Assembly: GCF_006714895.1 (NCBI RefSeq)
Contig: NZ_VFME01000001.1
Location: 1,798,001-1,862,000, forward strand
Reading direction: 5' to 3'
Origin: Gramella sp. Hel_I_59
GTDB lineage: Bacteria > Bacteroidota > Bacteroidia > Flavobacteriales > Flavobacteriaceae
DNA length: 64,000 nucleotides
In this document: one piece after another, positions 55,543 through 64,000 of the stretch
Layout: the number at the start of each line of letters is the position of its first letter
Numbering within the stretch: position 1 is the stretch's first letter
The notes under the pieces: model-generated
What the model was told of the DNA's origin: nothing
The model's database searches: none
Seen by the model: the letters and a program-made list of their open reading frames with translations, nothing else
Position numbers and translations under genes: made by a program

Positions 55543-58464
55543 ATGAAATTGAAGGATTCCCTGCAACAGCTTGCGAAAGAATTAGAAGGAGAGCTATATT
55601 ATGATGAGCTCTGGAAAACCATTTACGCAACCGATGCTTCTGTTTATCGAGAAATACCACTAGCCGTAAGCATACCTAGGTCAAAGCAAGATCTTATAAG
55701 ACTTATAAGATTCGCCAGGGAAAATAAAATTACTTTGATCCCCAGGACTGCTGGAACTTCATTGGCTGGACAATGTACTGGTGATGGAATTATTGTGGAT
55801 GTCTCGCGTCATTTTACCGATATAATAAATATAGCTCCGGATAGTAATACGGTTACCGTACAGCCTGGGGTAATTCGGGATGATCTCAACCGGAAACTTC
55901 ATAAGCATGGTCTTTTCTTTGGACCTAATACTTCGACTTCGAATCGATGTATGATAGGAGGAATGGTAGGTAATAATTCCAGTGGAACTACTTCGATCAG
56001 GTATGGTACAACCCGGGATAGGATCAAATCTATCAGAGCACTGTTAAGTGATGGAAGTGAAGTTGAGTTTAGAGATCTTACAAAAACTGAATTTCAGAAA
56101 AAATTAAATATCAAAGGTCTGGAGGGCGATATCTACCGTATGATCCAGGATATTCTTAATTCAGAAGAAAACAGAGAAGCGATCATTAGTAATTTTCCTC
56201 CTATGGAATTACATAGGCGAAATACAGGTTATGCGCTTGATGAATTGTTGCATACTGAAGTATTTGAGGAATCTGAAAGAAAACTGAATATCTGCGACCT
56301 TATCGCAGGTAGTGAAGGAACGCTGGCTTTTATTACTGAAATAACGCTAAAGCTGGATATTCTGCCTCCTTCAGAAAAGGCGATGATCGCAGTGCATTTT
56401 CATTCAATAGACGCATGTATGCAAGCGGTTGTTCCGGCCATGGAACACTCGCTATTTACCTGTGAAATGATGGATAAGATCATTCTCGACTGCACCAGTG
56501 ATAATTTGAAATATCGTGAGAACAGATTCTTTATAGAAAATGATCCTGAGGCGATCCTGATGCTTGAGTTACGCGCAGAAACACAGGAAGTACTTGAGCA
56601 AAATTTAGAAGCTTTGATGAGTACACTTAAAAGTTCCAATCTTGGTTATGCTTTTCCCGTTCTTTATGGTAATCAAATTGATCTCGCTCTGGATCTTCGA
56701 AAAGCCGGATTGGGATTACTGGGTAATATGAAGGGAGACCGTAAAGCTGTTGCATGTATTGAAGATACAGCTGTGGCCATCCCTGTACTGGCAGATTATA
56801 TTTCGGAGTTTACACAGATCATGAAAAAATTTGATCAACAAGCCGTTTATTATGCTCATGCAGGCGCTGGAGAGATTCATTTGCGTCCTATTCTGAATCT
56901 GAAAAAATCTGAAGATGTTGGTTTATTCCGAAGTATTACGCTGGATGTTGCGAAACTGGTGAAAAAATACAATGGTTCTCTTAGTGGAGAACATGGCGAT
57001 GGAAGGTTAAGGGCCGAATTTATTGAACTTATGTATGGTGAAAAAGTGTATTCACTGCTGAAGGATATAAAGTTTGCTTTCGATCCAGATAATATTTTCA
57101 ATAAAGGTAAGATCGTAGATGCACCTGCTATGGATACTTCTCTTAGATATGTTCCAGATCGTAAAGAACCCGAGATCGAGACCATCATGGACTTTTCTGA
57201 TGCCGAAGGAGTTCTTAAACTGGCCGAAAAATGTAACGGGAGTGGTGATTGCCGAAAGTCGGTAGAAGCAGGAGGAACCATGTGTCCTAGTTACAGAGCC
57301 ACCAGGGATGAAAAAGATACCACCAGAGCTCGCGCAAATGCTCTAAGGGAATTTCTCACAAATTCAGATAAGGAGAACAGGTTTGATCATCCAGAACTAA
57401 AGGAAGTGCTGGATCTGTGTATTAGCTGTAAAGGATGTAAAAGTGAATGTCCGTCCAATGTGGATATGGCTGCTCTTAAAGCTGAATTTCAATTTCAGTA
57501 TTACAAATCGAACAAACCTAGTTTAAGGGATCGAACTTTTGCGGGGATCACGAAGCAAAACGCTATGGCATCTAAAGTTCCTGGTTTATCACGATTTGTA
57601 ATGCAAAATAAATTTACTTCCAGAATAGCAAAAGAAATACTTGGGGTAGCGGTAGAAAGAGAACTTCCAGCAGTTGGAAAGACTACGCTTAAAAAATACT
57701 ACCTGGCTAATAAAGAGACGCTCAAAGTTCAGAATCCTGTTAGGACGGTTTATCTTTTTAATGATGAATTTACTAATTATCTCGATGTAGAAGTTGGTAT
57801 CGATGCCCTCAGACTTTTAAGTCGGTTAGGCTACCAGGTGAAAATGATTGACCATCCTGAAAGTGGAAGGAGTTACCTTTCCAAAGGATTCCTGGGTGAA
57901 GCGAAGAAATTGGCCAATGAGAATATTAAAATCTTTAGTTCTATTATTAAGAACGAAACTCCATTGCTAGGAGTAGAACCTTCAGCGATCTTAAGTTTTA
58001 GAGATGAATACTTAAGACTGGCAGATGATAAAAAGTCAGCTGAGAAACTTGCTAAGAATTGCTTTATAATTGAAGAATTTCTGAAACAGGAGCTTTCAGC
58101 AGGAATTATCAGCAACAAGCAATTCACTACTGAAGTGGCAACCATTAAAATTCATGGACACTGTCATCAAAAAGCGCTCTCTAATACTTCACGAACTTTC
58201 GATATTCTCAATATTCCTGAAAATTACAAGGTAACTATCATCCCTTCAGGTTGCTGCGGCATGGCAGGTTCTTTCGGCTATGAAAAGGAACATTATGAGA
58301 TTAGTATGCAAATAGGGGAAAACTCCTTATTTCCAGCCATTAGGAAAAGTAAGGAAGGCACGATTATCTCTGCCAATGGGACAAGCTGCAGACATCAAAT
58401 TAAGGATGGTACTGGCAGAATAGCACAACACCCGGTAAGTATTTTATATAATGCACTTGCTTAA
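55543..58464 (+). CDS. FAD-linked oxidase fused to an Fe-S/CCG domain (GlcD-GlcF-like)
   Basis: 973 residues from ATG 55543 (the frame is open back to TTG 55537). N-terminal FAD_binding_4 PCMH fold (PRTAGTSLAGQCTGDGIIVD, GMVGNNSSGTTSIRYG), then FAD-oxidase C (GEHGDGRLR). After ~540: C-N-G-S-G-D-C, CISCKGCKSECP (4Fe-4S) and the CCG motif GCCGMAGSFGYEKEHY. Single-chain D-lactate/2-hydroxyglutarate-type dehydrogenase. Membrane association through a quinone acceptor is expected but not visible. Substrate unknown. Confidence 0.88.
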   Translation: MKLKDSLQQLAKELEGELYYDELWKTIYATDASVYREIPLAVSIPRSKQDLIRLIRFARENKITLIPRTAGTSLAGQCTGDGIIVDVSRHFTDIINIAPDSNTVTVQPGVIRDDLNRKLHKHGLFFGPNTSTSNRCMIGGMVGNNSSGTTSIRYGTTRDRIKSIRALLSDGSEVEFRDLTKTEFQKKLNIKGLEGDIYRMIQDILNSEENREAIISNFPPMELHRRNTGYALDELLHTEVFEESERKLNICDLIAGSEGTLAFITEITLKLDILPPSEKAMIAVHFHSIDACMQAVVPAMEHSLFTCEMMDKIILDCTSDNLKYRENRFFIENDPEAILMLELRAETQEVLEQNLEALMSTLKSSNLGYAFPVLYGNQIDLALDLRKAGLGLLGNMKGDRKAVACIEDTAVAIPVLADYISEFTQIMKKFDQQAVYYAHAGAGEIHLRPILNLKKSEDVGLFRSITLDVAKLVKKYNGSLSGEHGDGRLRAEFIELMYGEKVYSLLKDIKFAFDPDNIFNKGKIVDAPAMDTSLRYVPDRKEPEIETIMDFSDAEGVLKLAEKCNGSGDCRKSVEAGGTMCPSYRATRDEKDTTRARANALREFLTNSDKENRFDHPELKEVLDLCISCKGCKSECPSNVDMAALKAEFQFQYYKSNKPSLRDRTFAGITKQNAMASKVPGLSRFVMQNKFTSRIAKEILGVAVERELPAVGKTTLKKYYLANKETLKVQNPVRTVYLFNDEFTNYLDVEVGIDALRLLSRLGYQVKMIDHPESGRSYLSKGFLGEAKKLANENIKIFSSIIKNETPLLGVEPSAILSFRDEYLRLADDKKSAEKLAKNCFIIEEFLKQELSAGIISNKQFTTEVATIKIHGHCHQKALSNTSRTFDILNIPENYKVTIIPSGCCGMAGSFGYEKEHYEISMQIGENSLFPAIRKSKEGTIISANGTSCRHQIKDGTGRIAQHPVSILYNALA

Positions 58465-58567
58465 AGACGCAAAGTTTTGTTAATGCTATATTAATTGCAA
58501 TTCTAGGACTTTCAAAACATTAAATTTAGCCCTCTAAATTAAAACTAATAAGAGCTTCGAATACGGT

Positions 58568-60529
58568 ATGTCAATGGATAAAGAAATGCGAATTAAGCAA
58601 CTCGAAGAAGACTTACAACGGGCCAGGGAAAAAATAGACGAATTAGAAACCTCGAATATTAAGTTTGAGGCAAAAACTAACAGATCCCTATCTAATAATA
58701 TATTCGATTTAAAGGAATCTGTTATAGATAACATTCATCATCCTCTGGTGATCCTTGATGATAAACTCAAAGTAGTATTTGCCAATAAATACTTTCTGAA
58801 GACATTTAAAATATCTTCTGATGAAGTTCAGGACATATTAATTTATGAAGTAAAGGCTGCTCAGTGGGATATTCCGCAGCTTAAGACTGTACTAGAAACA
58901 ATTCTACCTTCTAATAGCAAAATGACAAATTTTGAGATGCAGGTTGAAGGGAATGGCGGTACAGAAAAGCACTTGCTGTTAAATGCTAGTGAAATACAGC
59001 TATCCGGGACTGATAGTAATTTTATCTTACTAAGTATTGAAAATATTACCAAAAGAAAAATAGCTCAGAATAATTTAAAGAAGAGCCAGCAGCAATTCCG
59101 TGATCTATTTTATTCTACAACAAGTTTGATAGCGATTTTTCATGGGCCAGATCATGTGGTAGATATGGCTAATGATGCTATTGTTAAAGTATGGGGTAAG
59201 GGAAAAGATGTAATTGGAAAACCTATTGCGGAGATCTTACCTGAGATTAAAGAACAAGGTTTGGTAGATTTATTAAACCGTGTGTATTCTACCGGTGAAC
59301 CATTTCATGCTGTTGAAAAACCTATAACCTTAAATATTGACGGGAATACAGAAGAAAGATATTTTGATATCTCTTATCAACCACAAAGAGATAGTAAAGG
59401 TAATATTATTGGTGTCGCAAATATCTCGAGTGATGTAACTAAACAGGCATTACTGAATGAACAAATCAAAAAAAGTGAGTCTGATTTTAGACAGCTCGTT
59501 AATTTCATGCCTCATAAAATTAGTATAGCTGGACCTGATTCTAAGGTTAAATTTTACAATCAGAGTTGGTTGGATTACGTTGGACTAAACTTGCAGGAAT
59601 CTTTGGAAAGACCGTGGTTGGAAATTATTCATCCTGAAGATAAAGAAAGAGTTTCTAAGGAAGTAGCGCAACATTTTAGTAGTGGTGAGTCTTTAGAGAC
59701 TGAAATTAGGCTTCTGAATAAGAAAGGCGATTACTTGTGGCATCTTTGTCGAAGCAACCCTTTGAAGGATGTAGATGGTAAAATTTACTCCTGGCTAACA
59801 TCCAGTACCGAAATTCAGAAATTAAAGGATGATGAGAAGCGAAAGGAAAGTTTTCTGAAACTCGTAAGTCATGAACTCAAGACTCCAGTTACTTCTATTA
59901 AAGTTTATATACAATTGCTACAATCTATACTGCCTGAGAAGGTAGAGACAGATTCTAAGAATATTCCCGTTAAACCATATCTACATAGAATTGAGAGCCA
60001 GATCGAAAGGCTTATTCGGTTGATATCAGAAATGCTTGACCTAAGTAGAATTGAGCAAAATGAACTTATTCTGGAACTCAGCGAATTTCAATTAAATGAC
60101 CAGATAGAAACAGTAGTTGAAGATCTATCGTTTTCTCATCGCGAGATGCAAATTGATATCAATCATGATGAGAGAGTTTCAGTAAACGCTGATCGAGAAA
60201 GAATTGGACAGGTTATAACTAATCTTATTACGAATGCTGTAAAATATTCTCCAGACACTAAGAAAGTATCTATAAGGATTTTTAAAACTGGTGAAAATCA
60301 AGCAGCTGTAAGCGTAAAAGATTATGGAATAGGTATAGCATTGCAGGAACAACAACAAATATTTAAACGCTTCTACAGAGTTTCTGGAAATAAAGATGAA
60401 ACTTATGAAGGCTTCGGAATTGGGCTTTATCTTTCAAACGAAATTATTGAGAAGCATCAGGGCAAAATTGTCGTGAAAAGTGAACCTGGTAAAGGTTCTG
60501 AATTTACATTTATATTACCCCTAAATTAA
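58568..60529 (+). CDS. Soluble PAS-containing sensor histidine kinase
   Basis: 653 residues. Coiled-coil start (~5-45), then three PAS-like domains (about 55-165, 175-300, 305-420), HisKA with H435 in SHELKTPVTS, and HATPase with NLITNAVKYSPD (N box), DYGIGI (G1) and GFGIGLYLS (G2). No signal peptide or membrane helix, so the stimulus is cytosolic. A single-domain receiver follows 7 bp later. Confidence 0.92.
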   Translation: MSMDKEMRIKQLEEDLQRAREKIDELETSNIKFEAKTNRSLSNNIFDLKESVIDNIHHPLVILDDKLKVVFANKYFLKTFKISSDEVQDILIYEVKAAQWDIPQLKTVLETILPSNSKMTNFEMQVEGNGGTEKHLLLNASEIQLSGTDSNFILLSIENITKRKIAQNNLKKSQQQFRDLFYSTTSLIAIFHGPDHVVDMANDAIVKVWGKGKDVIGKPIAEILPEIKEQGLVDLLNRVYSTGEPFHAVEKPITLNIDGNTEERYFDISYQPQRDSKGNIIGVANISSDVTKQALLNEQIKKSESDFRQLVNFMPHKISIAGPDSKVKFYNQSWLDYVGLNLQESLERPWLEIIHPEDKERVSKEVAQHFSSGESLETEIRLLNKKGDYLWHLCRSNPLKDVDGKIYSWLTSSTEIQKLKDDEKRKESFLKLVSHELKTPVTSIKVYIQLLQSILPEKVETDSKNIPVKPYLHRIESQIERLIRLISEMLDLSRIEQNELILELSEFQLNDQIETVVEDLSFSHREMQIDINHDERVSVNADRERIGQVITNLITNAVKYSPDTKKVSIRIFKTGENQAAVSVKDYGIGIALQEQQQIFKRFYRVSGNKDETYEGFGIGLYLSNEIIEKHQGKIVVKSEPGKGSEFTFILPLN

Positions 60530-60536
60530 TTAAAAA

Positions 60537-60923
60537 ATGGCTAGAATCTTAATCGTGGATGACGATCAAACAATTGGATTAATGCTTAAAGATATACTTG
60601 AGTTCTCAGATCATAACGTCACTGTTTCTCAACAACCTAAGCTTACGAAAGAAAATATTCTGAAACACGATATAGAACTGATACTTCTGGATAAACTTAT
60701 ATCTGGAGTGGACGGTACAGATGTATGCGTGGAATTAAAAGCAGATGAAGAAGTTGCTCACGTTCCAATCATCATGATGTCTGCATTGCATAACGTAGGT
60801 GACCTTTGTAAATCTGTAGGTGCCGTTGAATTTATTCCCAAGCCATTTGACATGGATACCCTTTTAAATAGAGTGTCTGAAGTCCTTGCGAGGGATAATA
60901 GCGGAGAATCTGCTAGCTCATAG
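60537..60923 (+). CDS. Single-domain response regulator
   Basis: 128 residues. Acid pocket D8-D9-D10 (ILIVDDDQ), phosphoacceptor D52 in ILLDKLISG, conserved K in FIPKPFD. No output domain. Partner of the upstream kinase; how the signal leaves it is unknown. Confidence 0.93.
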   Translation: MARILIVDDDQTIGLMLKDILEFSDHNVTVSQQPKLTKENILKHDIELILLDKLISGVDGTDVCVELKADEEVAHVPIIMMSALHNVGDLCKSVGAVEFIPKPFDMDTLLNRVSEVLARDNSGESASS

Positions 60924-61021
60924 AAAACAAGTGTTTAGCTATTATATTTCTAAATAAGCAATAGCCTTTTCCTACATTGGGAATATATAGGATTCCACTT
61001 TCAAATATGTTCTTAAAAAAT

Positions 61022-61029
61022 TACATTTG
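61022..61029 (+). promoter_or_regulatory. -7 box upstream of aroC
   Basis: TACATTTG matches TAnnTTTG, 15 bp ahead of the aroC ATG. CTTTC lies about where TTTG should be. Confidence 0.45.
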
Positions 61030-61044
61030 TTCAAAATCGAATAA

Positions 61045-62109
61045 ATGGCAGGAAATTCTATAGGCACACTTTTTAGATTAACTACGTTTGGTGAGTCTCA
61101 TGGTGTCGCTATTGGTGGTGTGATTGATGGATGTCCTGCAGGAGTAAAGCTAGATCTCGAGAAGATACAGCAGGACCTGGATAGAAGACGTCCCGGGCAA
61201 TCTGCAATTGTAACTCAGCGTAAAGAACCCGATACTGTAGAATTTCTATCGGGAATTTTCGAAGGTCAGTCAACCGGTACTCCAATTGGATTTGTCATTA
61301 AAAATGCGAATCAAAAATCCAAAGATTATTCTCATATAAAAGATACTTACAGGCCTTCCCATGCCGACTATACCTACGACGAAAAGTATGGTGTTCGCGA
61401 TTACCGTGGTGGTGGAAGATCCTCGGCTAGAGAGACGGCATGTAGGGTTGTTGCAGGTAGTATTGCCAAACAGCTTTTAAGTTCCCTTCAATTCAATGCC
61501 TATGTTTCTACTGTAGGTCATATTGAACTAAATAAAAAATATCAGGAACTGGACTTTTCAGAAGTTGAAAAGAATCCGGTTCGATGTCCAGACCCTGCCA
61601 AGGCAAAGGAAATGGAGACTTATATCAAGGAAATTCGCTCAAGCGGGGATACTGTTGGTGGAATCGTTGATTGTGTTATCCAAAATGTTCCTAAAGGTTT
61701 GGGTGAACCTGTTTTTAACAAGTTACACGCTGAACTCGGTAAAGCGATGCTATCGATCAACGCTGTGAAAGGCTTTGAATACGGCAGCGGATTTGCTGGA
61801 ACTACGATGAAAGGTAGTGAGCACAACGATCAGTTTAATCAGGATGGTTCTACTAAGACTAATTTGAGTGGCGGTATCCAGGGAGGAATAAGCAATGGAA
61901 TGGATATCTACTTCAGAGTAGCTTTTAAACCAGTTGCAACACTAATGCAGAAACAACAAACTATCAATTCCAAAGGAGAGCAGGTAGACATGCAGGGCAA
62001 AGGTAGACATGATCCATGTGTTGTGCCCAGAGCAGTACCCATCGTAGAAGCCATGGCCGCAATCATTATGGCCGACTATTTTCTTCAGAATAAATCATCA
62101 AAAATTTAA
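61045..62109 (+). CDS. aroC: Chorismate synthase
   Basis: 354 residues. GESHG near the N-terminus, DRRRPGQS, and [17 protein letters not shown] (phosphate and FMN binding). Converts EPSP to chorismate with reduced FMN, the branch point to Phe/Tyr, the latter the starter precursor for the pigment operon. Monocistronic. Confidence 0.96.
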   Translation: MAGNSIGTLFRLTTFGESHGVAIGGVIDGCPAGVKLDLEKIQQDLDRRRPGQSAIVTQRKEPDTVEFLSGIFEGQSTGTPIGFVIKNANQKSKDYSHIKDTYRPSHADYTYDEKYGVRDYRGGGRSSARETACRVVAGSIAKQLLSSLQFNAYVSTVGHIELNKKYQELDFSEVEKNPVRCPDPAKAKEMETYIKEIRSSGDTVGGIVDCVIQNVPKGLGEPVFNKLHAELGKAMLSINAVKGFEYGSGFAGTTMKGSEHNDQFNQDGSTKTNLSGGIQGGISNGMDIYFRVAFKPVATLMQKQQTINSKGEQVDMQGKGRHDPCVVPRAVPIVEAMAAIIMADYFLQNKSSKI

Positions 62110-62127
62110 TAGTAGAACATTAGGTAT

Positions 62128-63447
62128 ATGAAAAAACTCGCGTTGCACTGGCAGATACTTTTAGGAATGGCCGCTGGTGTCATTTTTGGACTTATCATGA
62201 CTAATTTTAGTTGGGGACCAGAATTTACAGGGGATTGGATCAAACCTTTCGGAAATATTTTTATCAATGCACTTAAGTTAATTGCAGTGCCATTGATCCT
62301 GGCATCTCTTATCAAGGGGATCTCAGACCTTAAAGATATTTCAAAGTTGTCCAAGATGGGAACCAGAACCATTGCGACCTATGTAATTACAACCGTGATC
62401 GCAGTTTCTATAGGGTTGCTCATGGTAAACCTTATTGCACCCGGGAAAGCGATTTCTGAAGAAACGCGGAGTGATCTTATAGCCAGTTACGAAGGAGATG
62501 CTTCAGTTAGAATTACAGATGCTCAGAAACAGAAGGATGCCGGACCTTTACAGGCCCTGGAAGATCTGGTGCCGAGTAACATTTTTGGTGCGGCGAGCGA
62601 TAACGGGAACATGCTTCAGGTTATATTTTTCGCGATATTCTTTGGACTAGGACTCATACTGATTCCTGAAAAAACAGCAAAACCGGTTAAAGATTTCTTT
62701 GATGGCTTCAATGAAGTCATATTAAAAATGATCGACCTTATTATGCTAACTGCACCTTATGGTGTATTTGCCTTACTGGCAGCGCTCGTTGTAGAATCGC
62801 CAAGTGCAGATCTCTTTGCAGCTCTTGCCATGTATGCACTTACTGTACTGCTAGGTTTGGCTCTTATGATAGGAGTATATATTTTACTGGTATGGATCTT
62901 TACTAAAAATACACCTTCATTTTTCCTGAACGGAATCGGGCCTGCTCAATTACTTGCTTTTTCCACAAGCTCTAGTGCTGCCACGCTTCCTGTTACTATG
63001 GAAAGGGTAGAAGAACACATGGGTGTTAACAAAGAGGTTACTAGTTTTGTACTTCCAATTGGCGCCACGATCAATATGGATGGTACGAGTCTTTACCAGG
63101 CAGTAGCGGCGGTATTTATCGCTCAGGCATTCGGGATGGACCTATCACTAGGGGCACAATTAGGGATCATCGCAACAGCTACATTGGCTTCTATAGGCTC
63201 AGCGGCTGTACCGGGAGCAGGCATGGTAATGTTAGTAATTGTACTTGCCCAAGCTGGTATTCCTGAAGCAGGATTGGCTTTAATATTTGCAGTAGACAGA
63301 CCATTAGATATGTGTAGAACTACCGTTAATGTTACCGGTGATGCTGCAGTATCTCTCATGGTAGCAAAATCTGTAGATATGATGGGACCTCCTAATGTGA
63401 AAGACTGGGATGATGATTACCATCCTGAAAATGAGGAAACCGTTTAA
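62128..63447 (+). CDS. Dicarboxylate/amino acid:cation symporter
   Basis: 439 residues, DAACS (GltP-like). Substrate-site STSSSAATLPVTM and GATINMDGTSLYQ, C-terminal AVDRPLDMCRTTVNVTGDA. About eight helices with two hairpin loops. Takes up glutamate, aspartate or C4-dicarboxylates with Na+ or H+. TTAA shared with the convergent DCC gene at the stop. Confidence 0.93.
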   Translation: MKKLALHWQILLGMAAGVIFGLIMTNFSWGPEFTGDWIKPFGNIFINALKLIAVPLILASLIKGISDLKDISKLSKMGTRTIATYVITTVIAVSIGLLMVNLIAPGKAISEETRSDLIASYEGDASVRITDAQKQKDAGPLQALEDLVPSNIFGAASDNGNMLQVIFFAIFFGLGLILIPEKTAKPVKDFFDGFNEVILKMIDLIMLTAPYGVFALLAALVVESPSADLFAALAMYALTVLLGLALMIGVYILLVWIFTKNTPSFFLNGIGPAQLLAFSTSSSAATLPVTMERVEEHMGVNKEVTSFVLPIGATINMDGTSLYQAVAAVFIAQAFGMDLSLGAQLGIIATATLASIGSAAVPGAGMVMLVIVLAQAGIPEAGLALIFAVDRPLDMCRTTVNVTGDAAVSLMVAKSVDMMGPPNVKDWDDDYHPENEETV

Positions 63448-63857
63448 TCCAGAAACTTCGATTTTAGTTCGGGAGTAGGGATCATACAATTATCCTTTTT
63501 CCCGAACCATTTATATCGATTACTAGCTACGAGATCATAAATACTATCTCTCAAACCCTCAGGTAGAAATAAGAAGTTTTTCAGTAAAGAATATCCTCCA
63601 TCGAGGTCTCTTGAGATTTCCAGGGCTGCAGTAGACTTTCTATAATATGCCACACCCGGCTCAATAAGCATAATAGAATCCAGATCTTCGTGATCAAATC
63701 CTCTTTCTTCAATAAGTCCTTTTCCGATTTCACTTTGCAGGGATGCGAATCGAAACCTATCCTTACGATCATGTTTTATAATGAACTGTACCGCGTTATT
63801 GCAAAGGTTACAAACGCCATCGAACAATATGATCTTATGTTTGGAAATATTTTCCAT
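63444..63857 (-). CDS. DCC-family (DUF393) protein
   Basis: 137 residues. IILFDGVCNLCNNAVQFI gives D-x-x-C-x-x-C, the signature of the family, related to thioredoxin folds. FASLQSEIG follows, also typical. Redox role suspected, unproven. Two bp after the mutS2-like stop, so co-transcribed. Confidence 0.85.
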   Translation of the reverse strand: MENISKHKIILFDGVCNLCNNAVQFIIKHDRKDRFRFASLQSEIGKGLIEERGFDHEDLDSIMLIEPGVAYYRKSTAALEISRDLDGGYSLLKNFLFLPEGLRDSIYDLVASNRYKWFGKKDNCMIPTPELKSKFLD

Positions 63858-63859
63858 AA

Positions 63860-64000
63860 CTATTTCTTTTTAGCAGATTGTACCAGTTCCAGTTGAGCCA
63901 TTCCTACTGAAGTGGTGAAAATACCATAATTCACCAGAGCTTTGTCTTTTTCTATCTTATCGATAGTCCCAACCGCTTTTCCATCTTCAAGCCGAACACG
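63860..64000 (-). CDS. MutS2-like protein (C-terminal end)
   Basis: 47 codons in a leftward frame open to the edge of the window. The peptide runs VRLEDGKAVGTIDKIEKDKA, then LVNYGIFTTSVGMAQLEL, then VQSAKKK, and resembles the KOW/G-x-V-like tail of Bacteroidota endonuclease MutS2. The start is outside the window. Not in the usual ORF calls because it is short and lacks a start. Confidence 0.65.
   Translation of the reverse strand, partial: RVRLEDGKAVGTIDKIEKDKALVNYGIFTTSVGMAQLELVQSAKKK

Noticed and set aside
56877..57281. 134-codon minus-strand ORF in the FAD/Fe-S gene
   Set aside because: Shadow frame of a recognised fusion protein.

Overview
The window reads as chromosome of a marine-type flavobacterium (Bacteroidota, Flavobacteriaceae, close in style to Gramella/Christiangramia). 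The reasons are low GC, promoters of the TTTG/TAnnTTTG type, few Shine-Dalgarno sites, bacillithiol synthesis (BshA), an LptD/TamB/MlaD envelope set, a GH3-serine hydrolase fusion and a flexirubin/aryl-polyene type pigment cluster. I see no phage, IS element, integrase or CRISPR array.

Layout. 1-4.3 kb: end of a 6-phosphogluconolactonase-like gene, then a leftward three-gene operon encoding a DUF1704 (QEGLA-motif) HExxxH metallohydrolase, a GshB-like ATP-grasp ligase and an aspartoacylase-like M14 metallohydrolase. 4.5-12.7 kb: tRNA-Arg, tRNA-Pro and tRNA-Ser, a tandem LAB_N protein with an ArnT-like glycosyltransferase and ManA, an aldo/keto reductase, a lipoprotein, and DUF1206 and DUF1801 proteins. 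12.8-31.6 kb: an aryl-polyene/flexirubin cluster with a leftward halogenase-like flavoprotein and a rightward, tightly packed operon. That operon runs ammonia lyase, FabG, LpxL-like acyltransferase, hotdog dehydratase, thioesterase, ketosynthase, half-ketosynthase, ACP, ketosynthase, dead ketosynthase, deacetylase, LolA-like carrier, second dehydratase, GT2-DUF2062, MMPL exporter, C45 lipoprotein and aryl-CoA/ACP ligase. The dialkylresorcinol genes darA/darB are not in it. 31.6-36.8 kb: a leftward RNA-modification operon (tsaD, rsmE, DUF4159, SpoU methyltransferase, AI-2E-family permease, THUMP-like methyltransferase). 36.8-50.2 kb: tamB, pfkA-mgsA, ridA, lptD-like, amidase, mlaD, and an HdrC/HdrB-like iron-sulfur pair. 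50.3-64 kb: a misnamed small family protein, the GH3-serine hydrolase fusion, bshA, a beta-barrel protein, a GlcD/Fe-S fusion, a soluble PAS kinase with its receiver, aroC, a dicarboxylate symporter, a DCC protein and the end of a mutS2-like gene.

How it fits together. In the pigment operon the ammonia lyase should make a cinnamate/coumarate starter and the ligase should activate it. One ACP, two intact ketosynthases, FabG and two hotdog dehydratases should extend it to a polyene. The LpxL-like acyltransferase, C45 protein, LolA-like carrier and MMPL pump suggest esterification and transport to the outer membrane.

The most unusual locus is the writer/eraser-like operon at 0.5-4.3 kb. Its three enzyme folds are the same three used in eukaryotes to add and remove terminal residues on tubulin (ATP-grasp ligase, DUF1704 peptidase, M14 peptidase). 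In the pigment cluster the unusual points are the missing dar genes, the catalytically dead and half ketosynthases, the MMPL fused to a methyltransferase-like domain, and a possible frameshifted small gene between the two transcription units.
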